A stretch of DNA of 42,891 nucleotides. It comes from Acidobacteriota bacterium (GTDB lineage: Bacteria; Acidobacteriota; Terriglobia; Terriglobales; SCQP01). The first letter of the stretch is position 1, and every line of letters starts with the position of its first letter. Positions 25,820 to 33,533 of this stretch are shown here, in pieces. The DNA is taken from contig DAHUYO010000022.1 in assembly GCA_027315185.1 (NCBI GenBank), positions 1 through 42,891 of the forward strand, in the 5' to 3' direction. The translations under genes and the position numbers were made by a program. A model generated the notes under the pieces. The model saw only the letters and a list, made by a program, of their open reading frames with translations. It was not told the origin of the DNA and did not search any database.

Positions 25820-27658
25820 CTAATCCGCGAAGGCTTTGTGTTCGTTGCCGAGGTCGCGGGCGGCGGGGGTGACGATGGTCTTGGGGCCGATGAGGATTTT
25901 GCGGCCGTCCTTGATGGCCAAGCGAACATCGGCTTCGCAGACAAAGGCAGCGGGCTGAGGCGGGGCGGGCGGTTGCGATGCCGGCGGGCGGGACGCCTCC
26001 GGACCAGCCGGCTGCGGGATGGAATCGGGCAGCCGGGACGGCTGGGACGCTGTTTCTGACAGCCGAGACGGCTGTCCTGCTGCTTCGGCGGCGGTGATAG
26101 GTTGCTTGCCGCGCAGGAAGCGGTCCACCAGATCGCTGACGGAGCCAGCGGAAACCGGGGCCGAGGTGGTGAATGCCTGGGAAGGCACGGCGGCGGTTTG
26201 GGCCAACTGGCTGACCGGCTCAGAGCGCCGGGACGGCTGGGCGATTGATTCCGACGGGCGGGACGCCCGTGTTGCCGCAGCGCCTGCCGCAGTGGCGACG
26301 GCCGCGGCGGCTTCGCGGCGGGAATAAGCCAGGCGCTTGATGTTGAACAGATGCCGCGGGCCGATGTTATCGGAGGTGATATTGCCGCCGACGGCGCCGC
26401 AGCCTAAGGTCATGGCGGGAAATAGGTTGGTGGTCTCGCCGATGGAGCCATGCGGCGCGGGGCTGTTCACCACCACGCGGAAAGCGGGCATGCGGCGGCC
26501 GTATTCGCGGATGACGGCGTCGTCAGTGGCGTGGATGACGCAGGTGTGGCCCAGGCCGCCGAAGTGCAAAAGGTTCGAGCAAAGCGTGAAGGCGGCCTCG
26601 CGATCGGGCACAAAAAACAAGGCCAGAACGGGCGATAGTTTTTCCGCCGAGAGCGGAAACTCCTTGCCCATGCCGCGCAGTTCAGCGACCAAGGCGCGGG
26701 CACCGGACGGGACGGGAAAACCGGCGAGTTCGCCGAGCCGCTGCGGCGACTGGCCGACACATTTGGGATTGACGGTGAAGGTGGCGGGGACAATGAGCGT
26801 GGCGCCCAGTTGGGCGGCTTCCTGCTCATTAAGGAAATGCGCGCCTTGGCGGCGCAGCTCTTCCGTGACCGGCGCGCGCAGGGCTTCCTCGGCGACGATG
26901 GCTTGCTCGGAAGAGCAGATGGTCCCCCAATCGAAACTCTTGCCGGCCAGGACGTGGCCGACCGCGGCGGCGACGTCGGCGGAGCGGTCAATGAAGGCGG
27001 GAACGTTGCCGGGGCCGACGCCATAGGCGGGCTTCCCGCTGCTGTAGGCGGCGCGGACGATGCCCGTGCCGCCGGTGGCGAGAATGACGCCGGTGCGGCG
27101 GTGGCGCATCATCTCCTGCGTGCCGACCAGGCTGGGGCGGGTGAAGCAGCCGATCAGCCCTTCGGGGGCGCCGGCTTGCAGCGCCGCCCGGCGCAACAAC
27201 CTGACCGTTTCACAGATGCAGCGCAGGGCGGCGGGATGGGGGCTGACGACGATGGCGTTGCCGGCCTTGACGGCGATCAGGACTTTGTAGATGGCGGTGC
27301 TGGTGGGGTTGGTGACGGGCAGGACGGCGGCGACCACGCCGACCGGCGTGGCGAATTCGACGACGCCGGCGGCGGCGTCCTCGGCAATGACGCCGACGGT
27401 GCGCAGAGGGCGAATCGCTTCATGCACGCGGCGCGCGGCGAAGAGATTTTTCAGCGTTTTGTCTTCCGGCTTGCCATAGCCGGTTTCCTCGACGGCGAGG
27501 CGGCCCAGGCGCTCGGCATGGGCTTCGGCGACGGCGGCCATGGCGGCGACGATGGCGTCCACCTGCTCCTGGCTGGCGGCGCGAAAGGCCTGGCTGGCCT
27601 GGTAGGCGGCCTCGACCAGGTCGCGGGCTTCCTGCACGCTTTCGAGGTCTTTATCCAC
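25820..27658 (-). CDS. Microcompartment-type CoA-acylating aldehyde dehydrogenase with extended C-terminus
   Basis: EutE/PduP-like enzyme oxidising an aldehyde with NAD and CoA to acyl-CoA. 612 residues from GTG 27658. Core about 1-446: VVAAVLPVTNPTSTAIYKVL, GNAIVVSPHP, ILATGGTGIVRAAYSSGKPA, GVGPGNVPAFIDRSADV, and catalytic Cys248 in FDWGTICSSEQAIV; then GHTCVIHATDD and FPAMTLGCGAVGGNITSDNI. Residues 447-571 are low-complexity, Ser/Pro/Gln-rich linkers around a short amphipathic helix at about 504-518 (AGSVSDLVDRFLRGKQ), which looks like an encapsulation peptide. The tail at 572-612 (CEADVRLAIKDGRKILIGPK, then TIVTPAARDLGNEHKAF) resembles a motif I recall at ends of other microcompartment cargo enzymes. 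Last gene of the BMC operon. Confidence 0.9.
   Translation of the reverse strand: MDKDLESVQEARDLVEAAYQASQAFRAASQEQVDAIVAAMAAVAEAHAERLGRLAVEETGYGKPEDKTLKNLFAARRVHEAIRPLRTVGVIAEDAAAGVVEFATPVGVVAAVLPVTNPTSTAIYKVLIAVKAGNAIVVSPHPAALRCICETVRLLRRAALQAGAPEGLIGCFTRPSLVGTQEMMRHRRTGVILATGGTGIVRAAYSSGKPAYGVGPGNVPAFIDRSADVAAAVGHVLAGKSFDWGTICSSEQAIVAEEALRAPVTEELRRQGAHFLNEQEAAQLGATLIVPATFTVNPKCVGQSPQRLGELAGFPVPSGARALVAELRGMGKEFPLSAEKLSPVLALFFVPDREAAFTLCSNLLHFGGLGHTCVIHATDDAVIREYGRRMPAFRVVVNSPAPHGSIGETTNLFPAMTLGCGAVGGNITSDNIGPRHLFNIKRLAYSRREAAAAVATAAGAAATRASRPSESIAQPSRRSEPVSQLAQTAAVPSQAFTTSAPVSAGSVSDLVDRFLRGKQPITAAEAAGQPSRLSETASQPSRLPDSIPQPAGPEASRPPASQPPAPPQPAAFVCEADVRLAIKDGRKILIGPKTIVTPAARDLGNEHKAFAD
26030..26270. 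repeat. Short palindromic units inside the aldehyde dehydrogenase linker
   Basis: Hairpin units with a 3-base centre lie in the coding sequence: CAGCCGGGACGGCTG (26030-26044), CAGCCGAGACGGCTG (26060-26074, exactly 30 bases on), a shorter GCCG/CGGC unit near 26227-26237, and ACGGGCG/CGCCCGT around GGA (26254-26270). They encode the Ser/Pro/Gln-rich linker of the enzyme and keep frame. A similar unit occurs between genes at 28115-28135. Confidence 0.6.
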
Positions 27659-27724
27659 GCGGGCTTTCGGTCCGATTCGTGATCTCTTAGGCTAGCGGCG
27701 GCGACGGACGCCGCGGCGCAGCCA

Positions 27725-28102
27725 TCAATGGGCGCCGTTGCCGCGGCTGAGCTTGTCCACGGTGGCGATCAAGGCGTTCAGCTTGTAGCGCGTATCCTCG
27801 TCATTTTCGCGCATCCGCTGGCGCAGGTCGGCCATATCCCGGCGCGCGGCCTGCTGATCGTTGGCCAGCGACATGCAGACATCCACCAAGCGGGCGATGT
27901 TTTGGGTATTGCGCTCGATTTGGGCGGCGTTGGCGGCAATCCGCCGGTCGGTTTCCGCGCTCCTCATTTTCATGGCTTCCATGTCCGCCTGGAAGCGCGC
28001 GTGCGCCTGCTTCATGGCCTCCATATCGGTCATGAAGCGCGCCTGCTGTTCCAGCAGGAAATCCCGCTGCCGCTCCCACTGATTTTCGGATTCCCCGGCC
28101 AT
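27725..28102 (-). CDS. Coiled-coil protein of unknown function in the BMC operon
   Basis: 125 residues, no signal peptide or membrane helix. The sequence is almost wholly helical with heptad-like spacing: NQWERQRDFLLEQQARF, then a near-duplicate 14-residue unit (RFMTDMEAMKQAHA / RFQADMEAMKMRSA, also visible as a duplication in the DNA), then AANAAQIERNTQNIARLVDV and DMADLRQRMRENDEDTRYKL. I do not recognise a named family. Placed 84 bases after the shell protein gene and 66 before the aldehyde dehydrogenase, same strand, so probably co-expressed. A scaffold or cargo-adaptor role is speculation. Confidence 0.7.
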   Translation of the reverse strand: MAGESENQWERQRDFLLEQQARFMTDMEAMKQAHARFQADMEAMKMRSAETDRRIAANAAQIERNTQNIARLVDVCMSLANDQQAARRDMADLRQRMRENDEDTRYKLNALIATVDKLSRGNGAH

Positions 28103-28114
28103 GGGCTGATTGTA

Positions 28115-28135
28115 GCCCGGCGTCCCGCGCCGGGC
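28115..28135. repeat. Palindromic repeat unit between BMC genes
   Basis: GCCCGGCG (28115-28122) and CGCCGGGC (28128-28135) form a perfect 8-bp stem around TCCCG. It sits in the gap between the shell protein and coiled-coil genes and resembles, in reverse orientation, the GGGAC-centred units inside the aldehyde dehydrogenase gene. No T-run, so not a standard terminator. Confidence 0.55.
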
Positions 28136-28186
28136 CGCCCGGCGGGCGGGACACGGCCTGGGCCGGGCGCTGAAGCCTGGGCGCGG

Positions 28187-28477
28187 CTATTTCGCGCCGG
28201 GCAGTTGGCCCTTGTTGGGCAGAATGCGCTCGACCTCGGAGTGCGGGCGCGGAATGACGTGCACGCTGACCAGTTCGCCGACGCGGCGGGCGGCGGCAGC
28301 GCCGGCGTCGGTGGCGGCCTTGACCGCGCCGACGTCGCCGCGCACCATCACCGTCACGTAACCGGCGCCGATGTATTCCTTGCCCAGCAGGACGACATTG
28401 GCCGCCTTGACCATCGCGTCGGCGGCTTCAATGGACCCCACCAGGCCTTTGGTCTCTACCATTCCCAACGCTTCCAT
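28187..28477 (-). CDS. BMC-domain (hexameric) microcompartment shell protein
   Basis: Single-BMC-domain protein of 96 residues that assembles into hexamers tiling the shell of a bacterial microcompartment. [20 protein letters not shown], then [39 protein letters not shown] and [13 protein letters not shown] follow the PduA/EutM/CcmK pattern closely. The central pore loop is IGAG (residues 36-39), where many homologues have IGSG or VGGG. ATG 28477 has an excellent AGGAGGA ribosome-binding site three bases upstream, so longer readings into upstream repeats are wrong. First gene of the operon shell-coiled coil-aldehyde dehydrogenase. No second shell paralogue or pentamer (EutN/CcmL type) gene is in the window. 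Confidence 0.95.
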   Translation of the reverse strand: MEALGMVETKGLVGSIEAADAMVKAANVVLLGKEYIGAGYVTVMVRGDVGAVKAATDAGAAAARRVGELVSVHVIPRPHSEVERILPNKGQLPGAK

Positions 28478-28480
28478 AGT

Positions 28481-28487
28481 TCCTCCT
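28481..28487 (-). promoter_or_regulatory. Strong ribosome-binding site (AGGAGGA) of the shell protein gene
   Basis: AGGAGGA on the minus strand, three bases before ATG 28477. It is by far the strongest Shine-Dalgarno in the window, fitting the high expression needed for a shell protein, and it fixes the start. Confidence 0.85.
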
Positions 28488-28627
28488 GGGTTTCTTCCCG
28501 GCGGGGCGATACCGCTGCGCACCGCACGCAACCGACGCTCTCCCAAGCGGATAAACGTACCATGCGCGGCGCGCAAGGAGCAACCTGGGGCGGCGTTTTG
28601 GGTTGAGGATTCAGTGTCTGGAGGCGT

Positions 28628-28752
28628 CTTGGGACGAGGGCCGTTGGCCCTGGGGGCGCGGGCCTCTGGCTCTTGGGACGAGGGCCGCTGGCCCTGGGGG
28701 CGCGGGCCGCTGGCCCGCAATCCGGTGCGGTCGAGGCCGTCCGCGCCCCTAG
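28628..28752. repeat. 44-bp tandem duplication plus family B palindromic element (reverse orientation)
   Basis: 28628-28671 and 28672-28715 are near-identical 44-bp direct repeats starting CTTGGGACGAGGGCCG. The second runs into a full family B element at 28694-28752: outer arms CTGGGGGCGCGG/CCGCGCCCCTAG, inner hairpin GCGGGCC/GGCCCGC (perfect, loop GCT) and a second inner hairpin GCGGTCG/CGTCCGC with one mismatch. These fill the gene-free stretch 28478-28818 between the CDF transporter and the shell protein gene; nothing else is recognised there. Confidence 0.75.
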
Positions 28753-28818
28753 AGGGCGACGGTACGCTGGGCAGGAGCCCTACCCCACGAACGGCGCTGG
28801 GGCGGTGGGCTGCCGTGG

Positions 28819-30249
28819 CTAGCGGCGGTTGTCGGAGCCGGGCTCGGTATGAATGGTGACGCGGGAAAGGTCGGGCCAGCGGCGGCGCAGTTCGCTCTCG
28901 AAGCTGGTGACGGCCTCATGCACCTGGGCGATGGGCATGGTATCGGGAAAGGTGCAATGGCAGGAGAGTAACAGGTGGCCATCGCTGCGGCGCACCTGAA
29001 TGTTGTGGCAATCGAGCATGCCGGCGGCGGCGGCGGCCGCCACCTGGGTGCCGCGCACGATATCGGCGGCGTGGCGGTCGGCGACGCCGGCGGCGGGAGC
29101 GGGCTCGCGGCGCTCCGGCTCGATGTGGGAAACGATTTGGCGGATGCGGGGAAGCTCGCGGCGCATGTCGCGCTCGATGTCGCTGACCTGATCGTGGGCG
29201 CGCTTCAGGCTCAACTGTTCATCCAGCTCGAAATGCAGTTCGATCTCCAGACCGCCGCCGACCTCATACACGGAAAGGTTGTGGATGCTGGCGCCGTGGC
29301 GCAGGGCGATGGCGCGGATGTGCTCGAAAATATTCAGGTTGCCGGCGGCGTGCGGGCTGGTTTCCACCACCAAGTCGGCGTCGGGCAGGCGGCGGTGGAT
29401 GCGCTCGGCAACCTCATCGCGGACTTGGCGGGCGCGCTCCAGGCTGAGGGTGCGGCCCAGGCCGAGGCGCAGATCCAAGAAATAACGGCTGCCGGATCGG
29501 CGCAGGCGCAGATCGTCCACCGCCTCGACGCCGGGCACGGCGGAGATGCGGCCGCGGAGCTCCGCGCGCAGCGCGGCGGGGGCTTCATCCAACAAGACGC
29601 CGGCGGCGCGGCGGCCCAGGTGCACCGCCAAGGCGAGCATGGCCAGGGCCACGGCGATGGCGCCGGCGGCGTCGGCATGCAACAGCACCGTCCAGCCGAA
29701 GTGTTGCCCCAGCCAGGCGACGCCCAAACCGGCGATGACCGCGGCGCTGCTCCAGAAATCGCTGCCGTAGTTGAGCGCGTCCACGGCCAGCACGTCGCTG
29801 TCGAATTGGCGCGCCGCGCGGCCCAGGGCGCGGGAGCGCCAGGCGTTGACGCCCATGGAAATGCCCATCACCGCGAACGCCGCCAAGGTGATGTGGAGAT
29901 GGACGACGGGGGCGAAAAAGCTGGCGATGGAATCGGCCAGCACCAGGGCGGCGGTGGCCACCAACAAGCCGGTTTCCAGGAAGGCGGAGAAGTTCTCGAA
30001 CTTGCCGTGGCCGAAGGGGTGGTTGGCGTCGGCGGGGCGGGCGGCGATACCGATCGAGACCCAGCTCAAGATCGCGGCGAACAGGTCCAATCCGGAGTTG
30101 GCCGCTTCGGCGGTGACGCCCAGGCTATGCGTCGCCACCGCCACCCAAACCTTCAGCGCCAGCAGGCCGATGGTGGCCAGCAGGGAGACGAAGGCTACGC
30201 GCCGCTTGGCGCGGGCGGCGTTCGCCGCGGAGTGGGTTGTGGCGGCCAT
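28819..30249 (-). CDS. Cation diffusion facilitator transporter with three tandem C-terminal domains
   Basis: Inner-membrane divalent metal/H+ antiporter, exporting metal from the cytoplasm. 476 residues, against ~300 for typical members. Six membrane helices in the first ~220 residues. Helix 2 carries [14 protein letters not shown] (Asn51, Asp55) and helix 5 [12 protein letters not shown] (Asn160, Asp164), with the loop [11 protein letters not shown] between. The usual Zn transporters have Asp/His at these sites, so the Asn-Asp pairs suggest a different metal; Mn, Fe or Co are candidates. After the membrane part come three ferredoxin-like regulatory units: about 225-305 ([17 protein letters not shown]), 308-388 ([20 protein letters not shown]) and 405-470 ([20 protein letters not shown]). 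ATG 30249; no clear ribosome-binding site. Confidence 0.9.
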   Translation of the reverse strand: MAATTHSAANAARAKRRVAFVSLLATIGLLALKVWVAVATHSLGVTAEAANSGLDLFAAILSWVSIGIAARPADANHPFGHGKFENFSAFLETGLLVATAALVLADSIASFFAPVVHLHITLAAFAVMGISMGVNAWRSRALGRAARQFDSDVLAVDALNYGSDFWSSAAVIAGLGVAWLGQHFGWTVLLHADAAGAIAVALAMLALAVHLGRRAAGVLLDEAPAALRAELRGRISAVPGVEAVDDLRLRRSGSRYFLDLRLGLGRTLSLERARQVRDEVAERIHRRLPDADLVVETSPHAAGNLNIFEHIRAIALRHGASIHNLSVYEVGGGLEIELHFELDEQLSLKRAHDQVSDIERDMRRELPRIRQIVSHIEPERREPAPAAGVADRHAADIVRGTQVAAAAAAGMLDCHNIQVRRSDGHLLLSCHCTFPDTMPIAQVHEAVTSFESELRRRWPDLSRVTIHTEPGSDNRR

Positions 30250-30489
30250 GGGAACGGTGAACCCAAGGCGCCCAGGGGAGATGGCGTGGGGCGCTTATGT
30301 AGTAGTTGAAAGGACAGCGGGCCACGGCGTCAAGTTGCACGCTGGGGCCCACAGAGGAGAGCGATGGCGCTCACCGGGTCGCGGACGGCATTTTGAGCCG
30401 GCGCGGAGGGCCGGCCATCGGCGCGGCCGCCGGGAGGTTCGCTGGGGCGCGCGATCCTGGCGGAGGACGGCCATCCTCGGCGGCGCTTT

Positions 30490-30553
30490 CTGGGGGGTGC
30501 GGACGGCCTCGTCCGCATTAGCTGAATTGCGGGCCGGCGGCCCGTGCCCCCAG
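30490..30553. repeat. Family B palindromic element, complete copy
   Basis: Outer arms CTGGGGG/CCCCCAG; inner hairpin 1 GCGGACG/CGTCCGC (perfect 7 bp, loop GCCT); inner hairpin 2 GCGGGCC/GGCCCGT (7 bp with one wobble, loop GGC). Same three-stem layout as the copies at 28694, 33534 and 35457. Confidence 0.8.
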
Positions 30554-30659
30554 GACCAGCAGAACCCTACCCCACGGGAAAAGGCGGCGTTGCGGGCACG
30601 CAACGTGGCGCGATTCCGCCGCGTACGCCGCGCGAAGCAGGAAGGGAAACCGGCGATGC

Positions 30660-30688
30660 TTGCGCTGGGCGGCGGGGCTTGGTATGCT
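30660..30688 (+). promoter_or_regulatory. Sigma-70-type promoter of the Gfo/Idh/MocA gene
   Basis: TTGCGC (30660-30665), exactly 17 bases, TATGCT (30683-30688). Same -35 hexamer and spacing as the S55 gene promoter. The ribosome-binding site AGGAG lies five bases before ATG 30772. Confidence 0.5.
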
Positions 30689-30771
30689 CCCCTCGCGCCG
30701 AAGTCTTAGGCCGGAGTTGGCCCCGCGGCGGCAAATTGCGAGTCCACCCAGGCGCCGGCGCAGGAGACTGC

Positions 30772-32331
30772 ATGTCCGAGACCGAGAACCGCCGCGCCCT
30801 GCCAACAGAAGCAGCGCCCGCCATTTCCCCCGTCAACCGCCGCGAATTTCTGGAAGCCGGCGCCGCCGCCGGCGCGCTGACGCTGCTGCCCACCCGTGCC
30901 CGCGCCGCCAAGACCGTTCCCGCGGGCCGGAAGATCAAGCTGGCTTCGATCGGCGTCGGCGCGCAGGGCACGCGCGTGATGATGGACTTCCTCCGCTTCC
31001 CCGAGGTGGAGGTGATTGCGGTTTGCGACGTCAATCTGCAAAGCGACGATTATTCGGAGTGGTCGCCGGGCGAGATTCTGGCCAAGGAACGCAAGCTGAC
31101 CAACGATCCGCACTGGGGCGCGGACTGGAATGGGCCGACCTGCGGCCGGCTGCCGGCGCAGAAGCTGGTGGACGCCTATTACCGCCGCGTGCGCCATCTG
31201 GACAACTATCCCGGCTGCCGCGCGTATAACGACTTCCGCGATTTGATCGCCCAGGAGCACGACCTGGACGCGGTGGTGGTCTGCACGCCGGATCACTGGC
31301 ACGCCTTCATCTCCATTTACGCGCTGCGCCATGGCAAACACGTTTTCTCCCAGAAGTCCATGGCCCACACCATCGCCGAAGCCGGGCACATGGCGCGGGC
31401 GGCGCGGGAAACCGGGCTGGCGACGCAGGTGGCGGTCATGAACGAAGCCTCCAAGGCCACCCGCTTGCTGACCGAATGGGTGGCGGCGGGGGTGATCGGG
31501 CAGGTGCGGGAGGTGCACAACTGGTCGCAGCGGCCGTATTGGCCGCAGGGGCTGAACCGGCCCAAGGGCACGCCGATGACGCCGGCCGGTCTCGATTGGG
31601 ATCTGTGGCTGGGCCCGGCGCCGTGGCGGCCCTATAACCCCATCTACCAGCCCTTCGTCTGGCGCGCCTGGTTCGATTTCGGCGAAGGCTCAATCGGCGA
31701 CATGGCCAATTACAGCTTCGACACCATGTTCCGCGTGCTGGAGCTGACCGCGCCGACCACGGTCGAGGCTAGCTCCACGCCGCGCTTCAAGGAGACGTTC
31801 CCGGACGCCGAGTTGGTGCGCTGGGAGTTTCCCGCGCGGCAGGGCAAGCTGGGCGGGCCGCGCGCGCCGGTGACCATCCATTGGTATGACGACCACCTGC
31901 GGCCGCCGCGGCCGGCGGAACTGCTGCCCGGCGAAAGGATGAACGATTCCGCCGGCGAAGGCATGCTCTACGTCGGCGACAAGGGCAAGATCTTGTGCGG
32001 CTTCGAGGGGGCGCACCCGCGGCTGATCCCCGACAGCCGCATGCAGGACTTCACGCCGCCGCCCGACGATCTGCCGGTTTCCCCTGGGGCGTATCAGGAA
32101 TGGCTCGGGGCGATCCACGGCGGGCCGATGCCGGGCGCCAACTATGAGTTCGAGCAGCCGGTGGTGGAGGCGCTGCTGCTGGGCTGCATCGCCGTCCGCG
32201 CCAGCGACAAGCTCTATTGGGATGCCGCCAACAAGCGCATCACCGCCCTGGCCGCCGGCGACAGCAAGGCGCTGGCCGCCGCCAACGCCATGATTGATCC
32301 GCCCGCGCGGAGGCCGTTCCGCCTCTCATAG
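30772..32331 (+). CDS. Tat-exported Gfo/Idh/MocA family oxidoreductase
   Basis: NAD(P)-dependent sugar or sugar-derivative dehydrogenase. 519 residues. The N-terminus has a twin-arginine signal (VNRREFLEAGAAAGALTLLP, Arg23-Arg24), implying export folded with cofactor. Rossmann segment KLASIGVGAQGTRVMMDFL, then EVIAVCDVN; the family catalytic motif region reads AVVVCTPDHWHAFISIYALR, followed by GKHVFSQKSMAHTIAEAGHM. The C-terminal half has GSIGDMANYSFDTMF. Long inserts (residues ~75-135) are usual in the exported subgroup. ATG 30772 has AGGAG five bases upstream. The next gene, also Tat-exported, is a TIM-barrel isomerase; such pairs are often found in sugar (for example keto-glycoside or inositol-like) catabolism. 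Substrate unknown. Confidence 0.9.
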   Translation: MSETENRRALPTEAAPAISPVNRREFLEAGAAAGALTLLPTRARAAKTVPAGRKIKLASIGVGAQGTRVMMDFLRFPEVEVIAVCDVNLQSDDYSEWSPGEILAKERKLTNDPHWGADWNGPTCGRLPAQKLVDAYYRRVRHLDNYPGCRAYNDFRDLIAQEHDLDAVVVCTPDHWHAFISIYALRHGKHVFSQKSMAHTIAEAGHMARAARETGLATQVAVMNEASKATRLLTEWVAAGVIGQVREVHNWSQRPYWPQGLNRPKGTPMTPAGLDWDLWLGPAPWRPYNPIYQPFVWRAWFDFGEGSIGDMANYSFDTMFRVLELTAPTTVEASSTPRFKETFPDAELVRWEFPARQGKLGGPRAPVTIHWYDDHLRPPRPAELLPGERMNDSAGEGMLYVGDKGKILCGFEGAHPRLIPDSRMQDFTPPPDDLPVSPGAYQEWLGAIHGGPMPGANYEFEQPVVEALLLGCIAVRASDKLYWDAANKRITALAAGDSKALAAANAMIDPPARRPFRLS

Positions 32332-32438
32332 CCGCTGAGTTCGGAATCCAAACGCTGGTAACCCTCACCGCCCTCAACCCGTCACTCCTAAGCACGAATT
32401 TTCTTCCACCCGTCTTTCACCATCCGGTGCCCAACGCC

Positions 32439-33296
32439 ATGCCCACCAACAGAAGAGACTTCCTCAAAATCGCCGCCGCCGCGCCGGCCGCCTTCCTGGC
32501 GGCGGATGCCCTGCCCTTGCTCGCCAACCCCCTCGGCTATCCCATCGGAGTGCAGACCTGGGAAGTCCGGCACCTGATCCCGCACGATTTTCCCGGGACG
32601 TTGCGCATGCTGAAGGGACTGGGCTTCCAGACCATTGAGATGTGCTCGCCGTGGGGCTATGAGCATCTCGGCTTCGGGGGGCTGAAGAAATATTCCGGGC
32701 GGCAGCTGCGGCGCATCATCCACGACCAGGGATTGACCTGCATCAGCTCGCATTTCGGCGTCACCGAACTGCAAAAGCACCAGGCGGCGCGGCTGGAGTG
32801 GGCGCATGAGCTGGGGCTGACGCAGATGATGGTGCCCAGCCTGGACGGCCCCAAGCAGCCGACGGCGGATCAGGTGAAGCGCATCGCCGACAACTACAAC
32901 CAGATCGCCGCGCGGGCGCACCGCGCCGGCATCCAGCAGGGCCTGCACAACGAGAGCTGGGTGGACGGCAAGACCAACGACGGCAAGCTCATCTACAACC
33001 TGCTGTTCGAATATCTCGATCCCAAGCTGGTCAAGTTCCAGTACCAGATTTCCAGCATCGAATTCGGCTTCAACGTGCTGCATTATTTCCGCCGCTATCC
33101 CGGGCGGTTCATCTCCATGCACCTGCAAGGCTGGTCGGCGACCGAGCACAAGATCGTGCCCATCGGCCAGGGCACGCTGAACTGGCATGCGATCTTCGCC
33201 GCGGCGCGGCCGGCGGGAGTGAAGAATTATTTCGTCGAGATGTCGCTGCCGCTAATGAAGGCCAGCCTACCCTACCTCAAGGCGTTCCCCGCATAG
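32439..33296 (+). CDS. Tat-exported xylose-isomerase-like TIM-barrel epimerase/isomerase
   Basis: 285 residues with a twin-arginine signal (TNRRDFLKIAAAAPAAFLAA, Arg5-Arg6). The barrel follows: YPIGVQTWEVRHLIPHDFPG, LKGLGFQTIEMCSPWG, LTCISSHFGVTELQKHQ, AHRAGIQQGLHNESW, and late strands KFQYQISSIEFGFN, GRFISMHLQGWS, VKNYFVEMSLPLMK. The metal-binding Glu/Asp/His set common in the fold is only partly visible: Glu in TIEMC and His in SMHLQ are present, but the Asp of the usual DxxH-type strand is not evident, so activity is uncertain. ATG 32439 preferred over GTG 32427. 107 bases after the oxidoreductase gene; the stop codon abuts the family A repeat. Confidence 0.85.
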   Translation: MPTNRRDFLKIAAAAPAAFLAADALPLLANPLGYPIGVQTWEVRHLIPHDFPGTLRMLKGLGFQTIEMCSPWGYEHLGFGGLKKYSGRQLRRIIHDQGLTCISSHFGVTELQKHQAARLEWAHELGLTQMMVPSLDGPKQPTADQVKRIADNYNQIAARAHRAGIQQGLHNESWVDGKTNDGKLIYNLLFEYLDPKLVKFQYQISSIEFGFNVLHYFRRYPGRFISMHLQGWSATEHKIVPIGQGTLNWHAIFAAARPAGVKNYFVEMSLPLMKASLPYLKAFPA

Positions 33297-33515
33297 GCGG
33301 GGCGATAACGCTTCGCGGGGCTTCGTTGTCGGTCGCGCGGGCTCCTCACGTACGTCCGGGTACGCTGCGTTGCCCTTGCTCCCTCCGCCTCGCCCTGCTC
33401 GGTTCTCGCCCCGCTCAGGTGCCGCATCCCGTCCAGGGCAACCCTGGCATTGACGGCGGCGTGGCGATAACGCGTCGCGGGGCTTCGTTGTCGGTCGCGC
33501 GGGCTCGCGCGAGGG
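33296..33515. repeat. Dispersed repeat family A, diverged copy plus partial copy
   Basis: Starts GGCGGGGCGATAACGCTTCG on the last base of the preceding stop codon and contains GGCTCCTCACGTACGTCCGG, then CTGCTCGGTTCTCGCCCCGC, as in the copies at 24334 and 24502. A partial second unit starts at 33458 (GGCGTGGCGATAACGCGTCG), 162 bases later, close to the 168-base period of the first locus. Confidence 0.8.
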
Positions 33516-33533
33516 CGAAGTCACAGGCGTTTT

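Larger units (their letters stand above)
30250..30771. other. Gene-free stretch between the CDF and oxidoreductase genes
   Basis: About 520 bases with no supported gene. It contains a complete family B palindromic element (30490-30553) and the promoter and ribosome-binding site of the downstream oxidoreductase gene. The phrase CCCTACCCCACG at about 30564-30576 also occurs at about 28779-28790, each downstream of a family B element. Confidence 0.45.

Noticed and set aside
28187-28720. Longer version of the BMC shell protein
   Set aside because: The extra 81 residues derive from the palindromic and tandem repeats; the strong AGGAGGA site before ATG 28477 and the normal family N-terminus fix the start.
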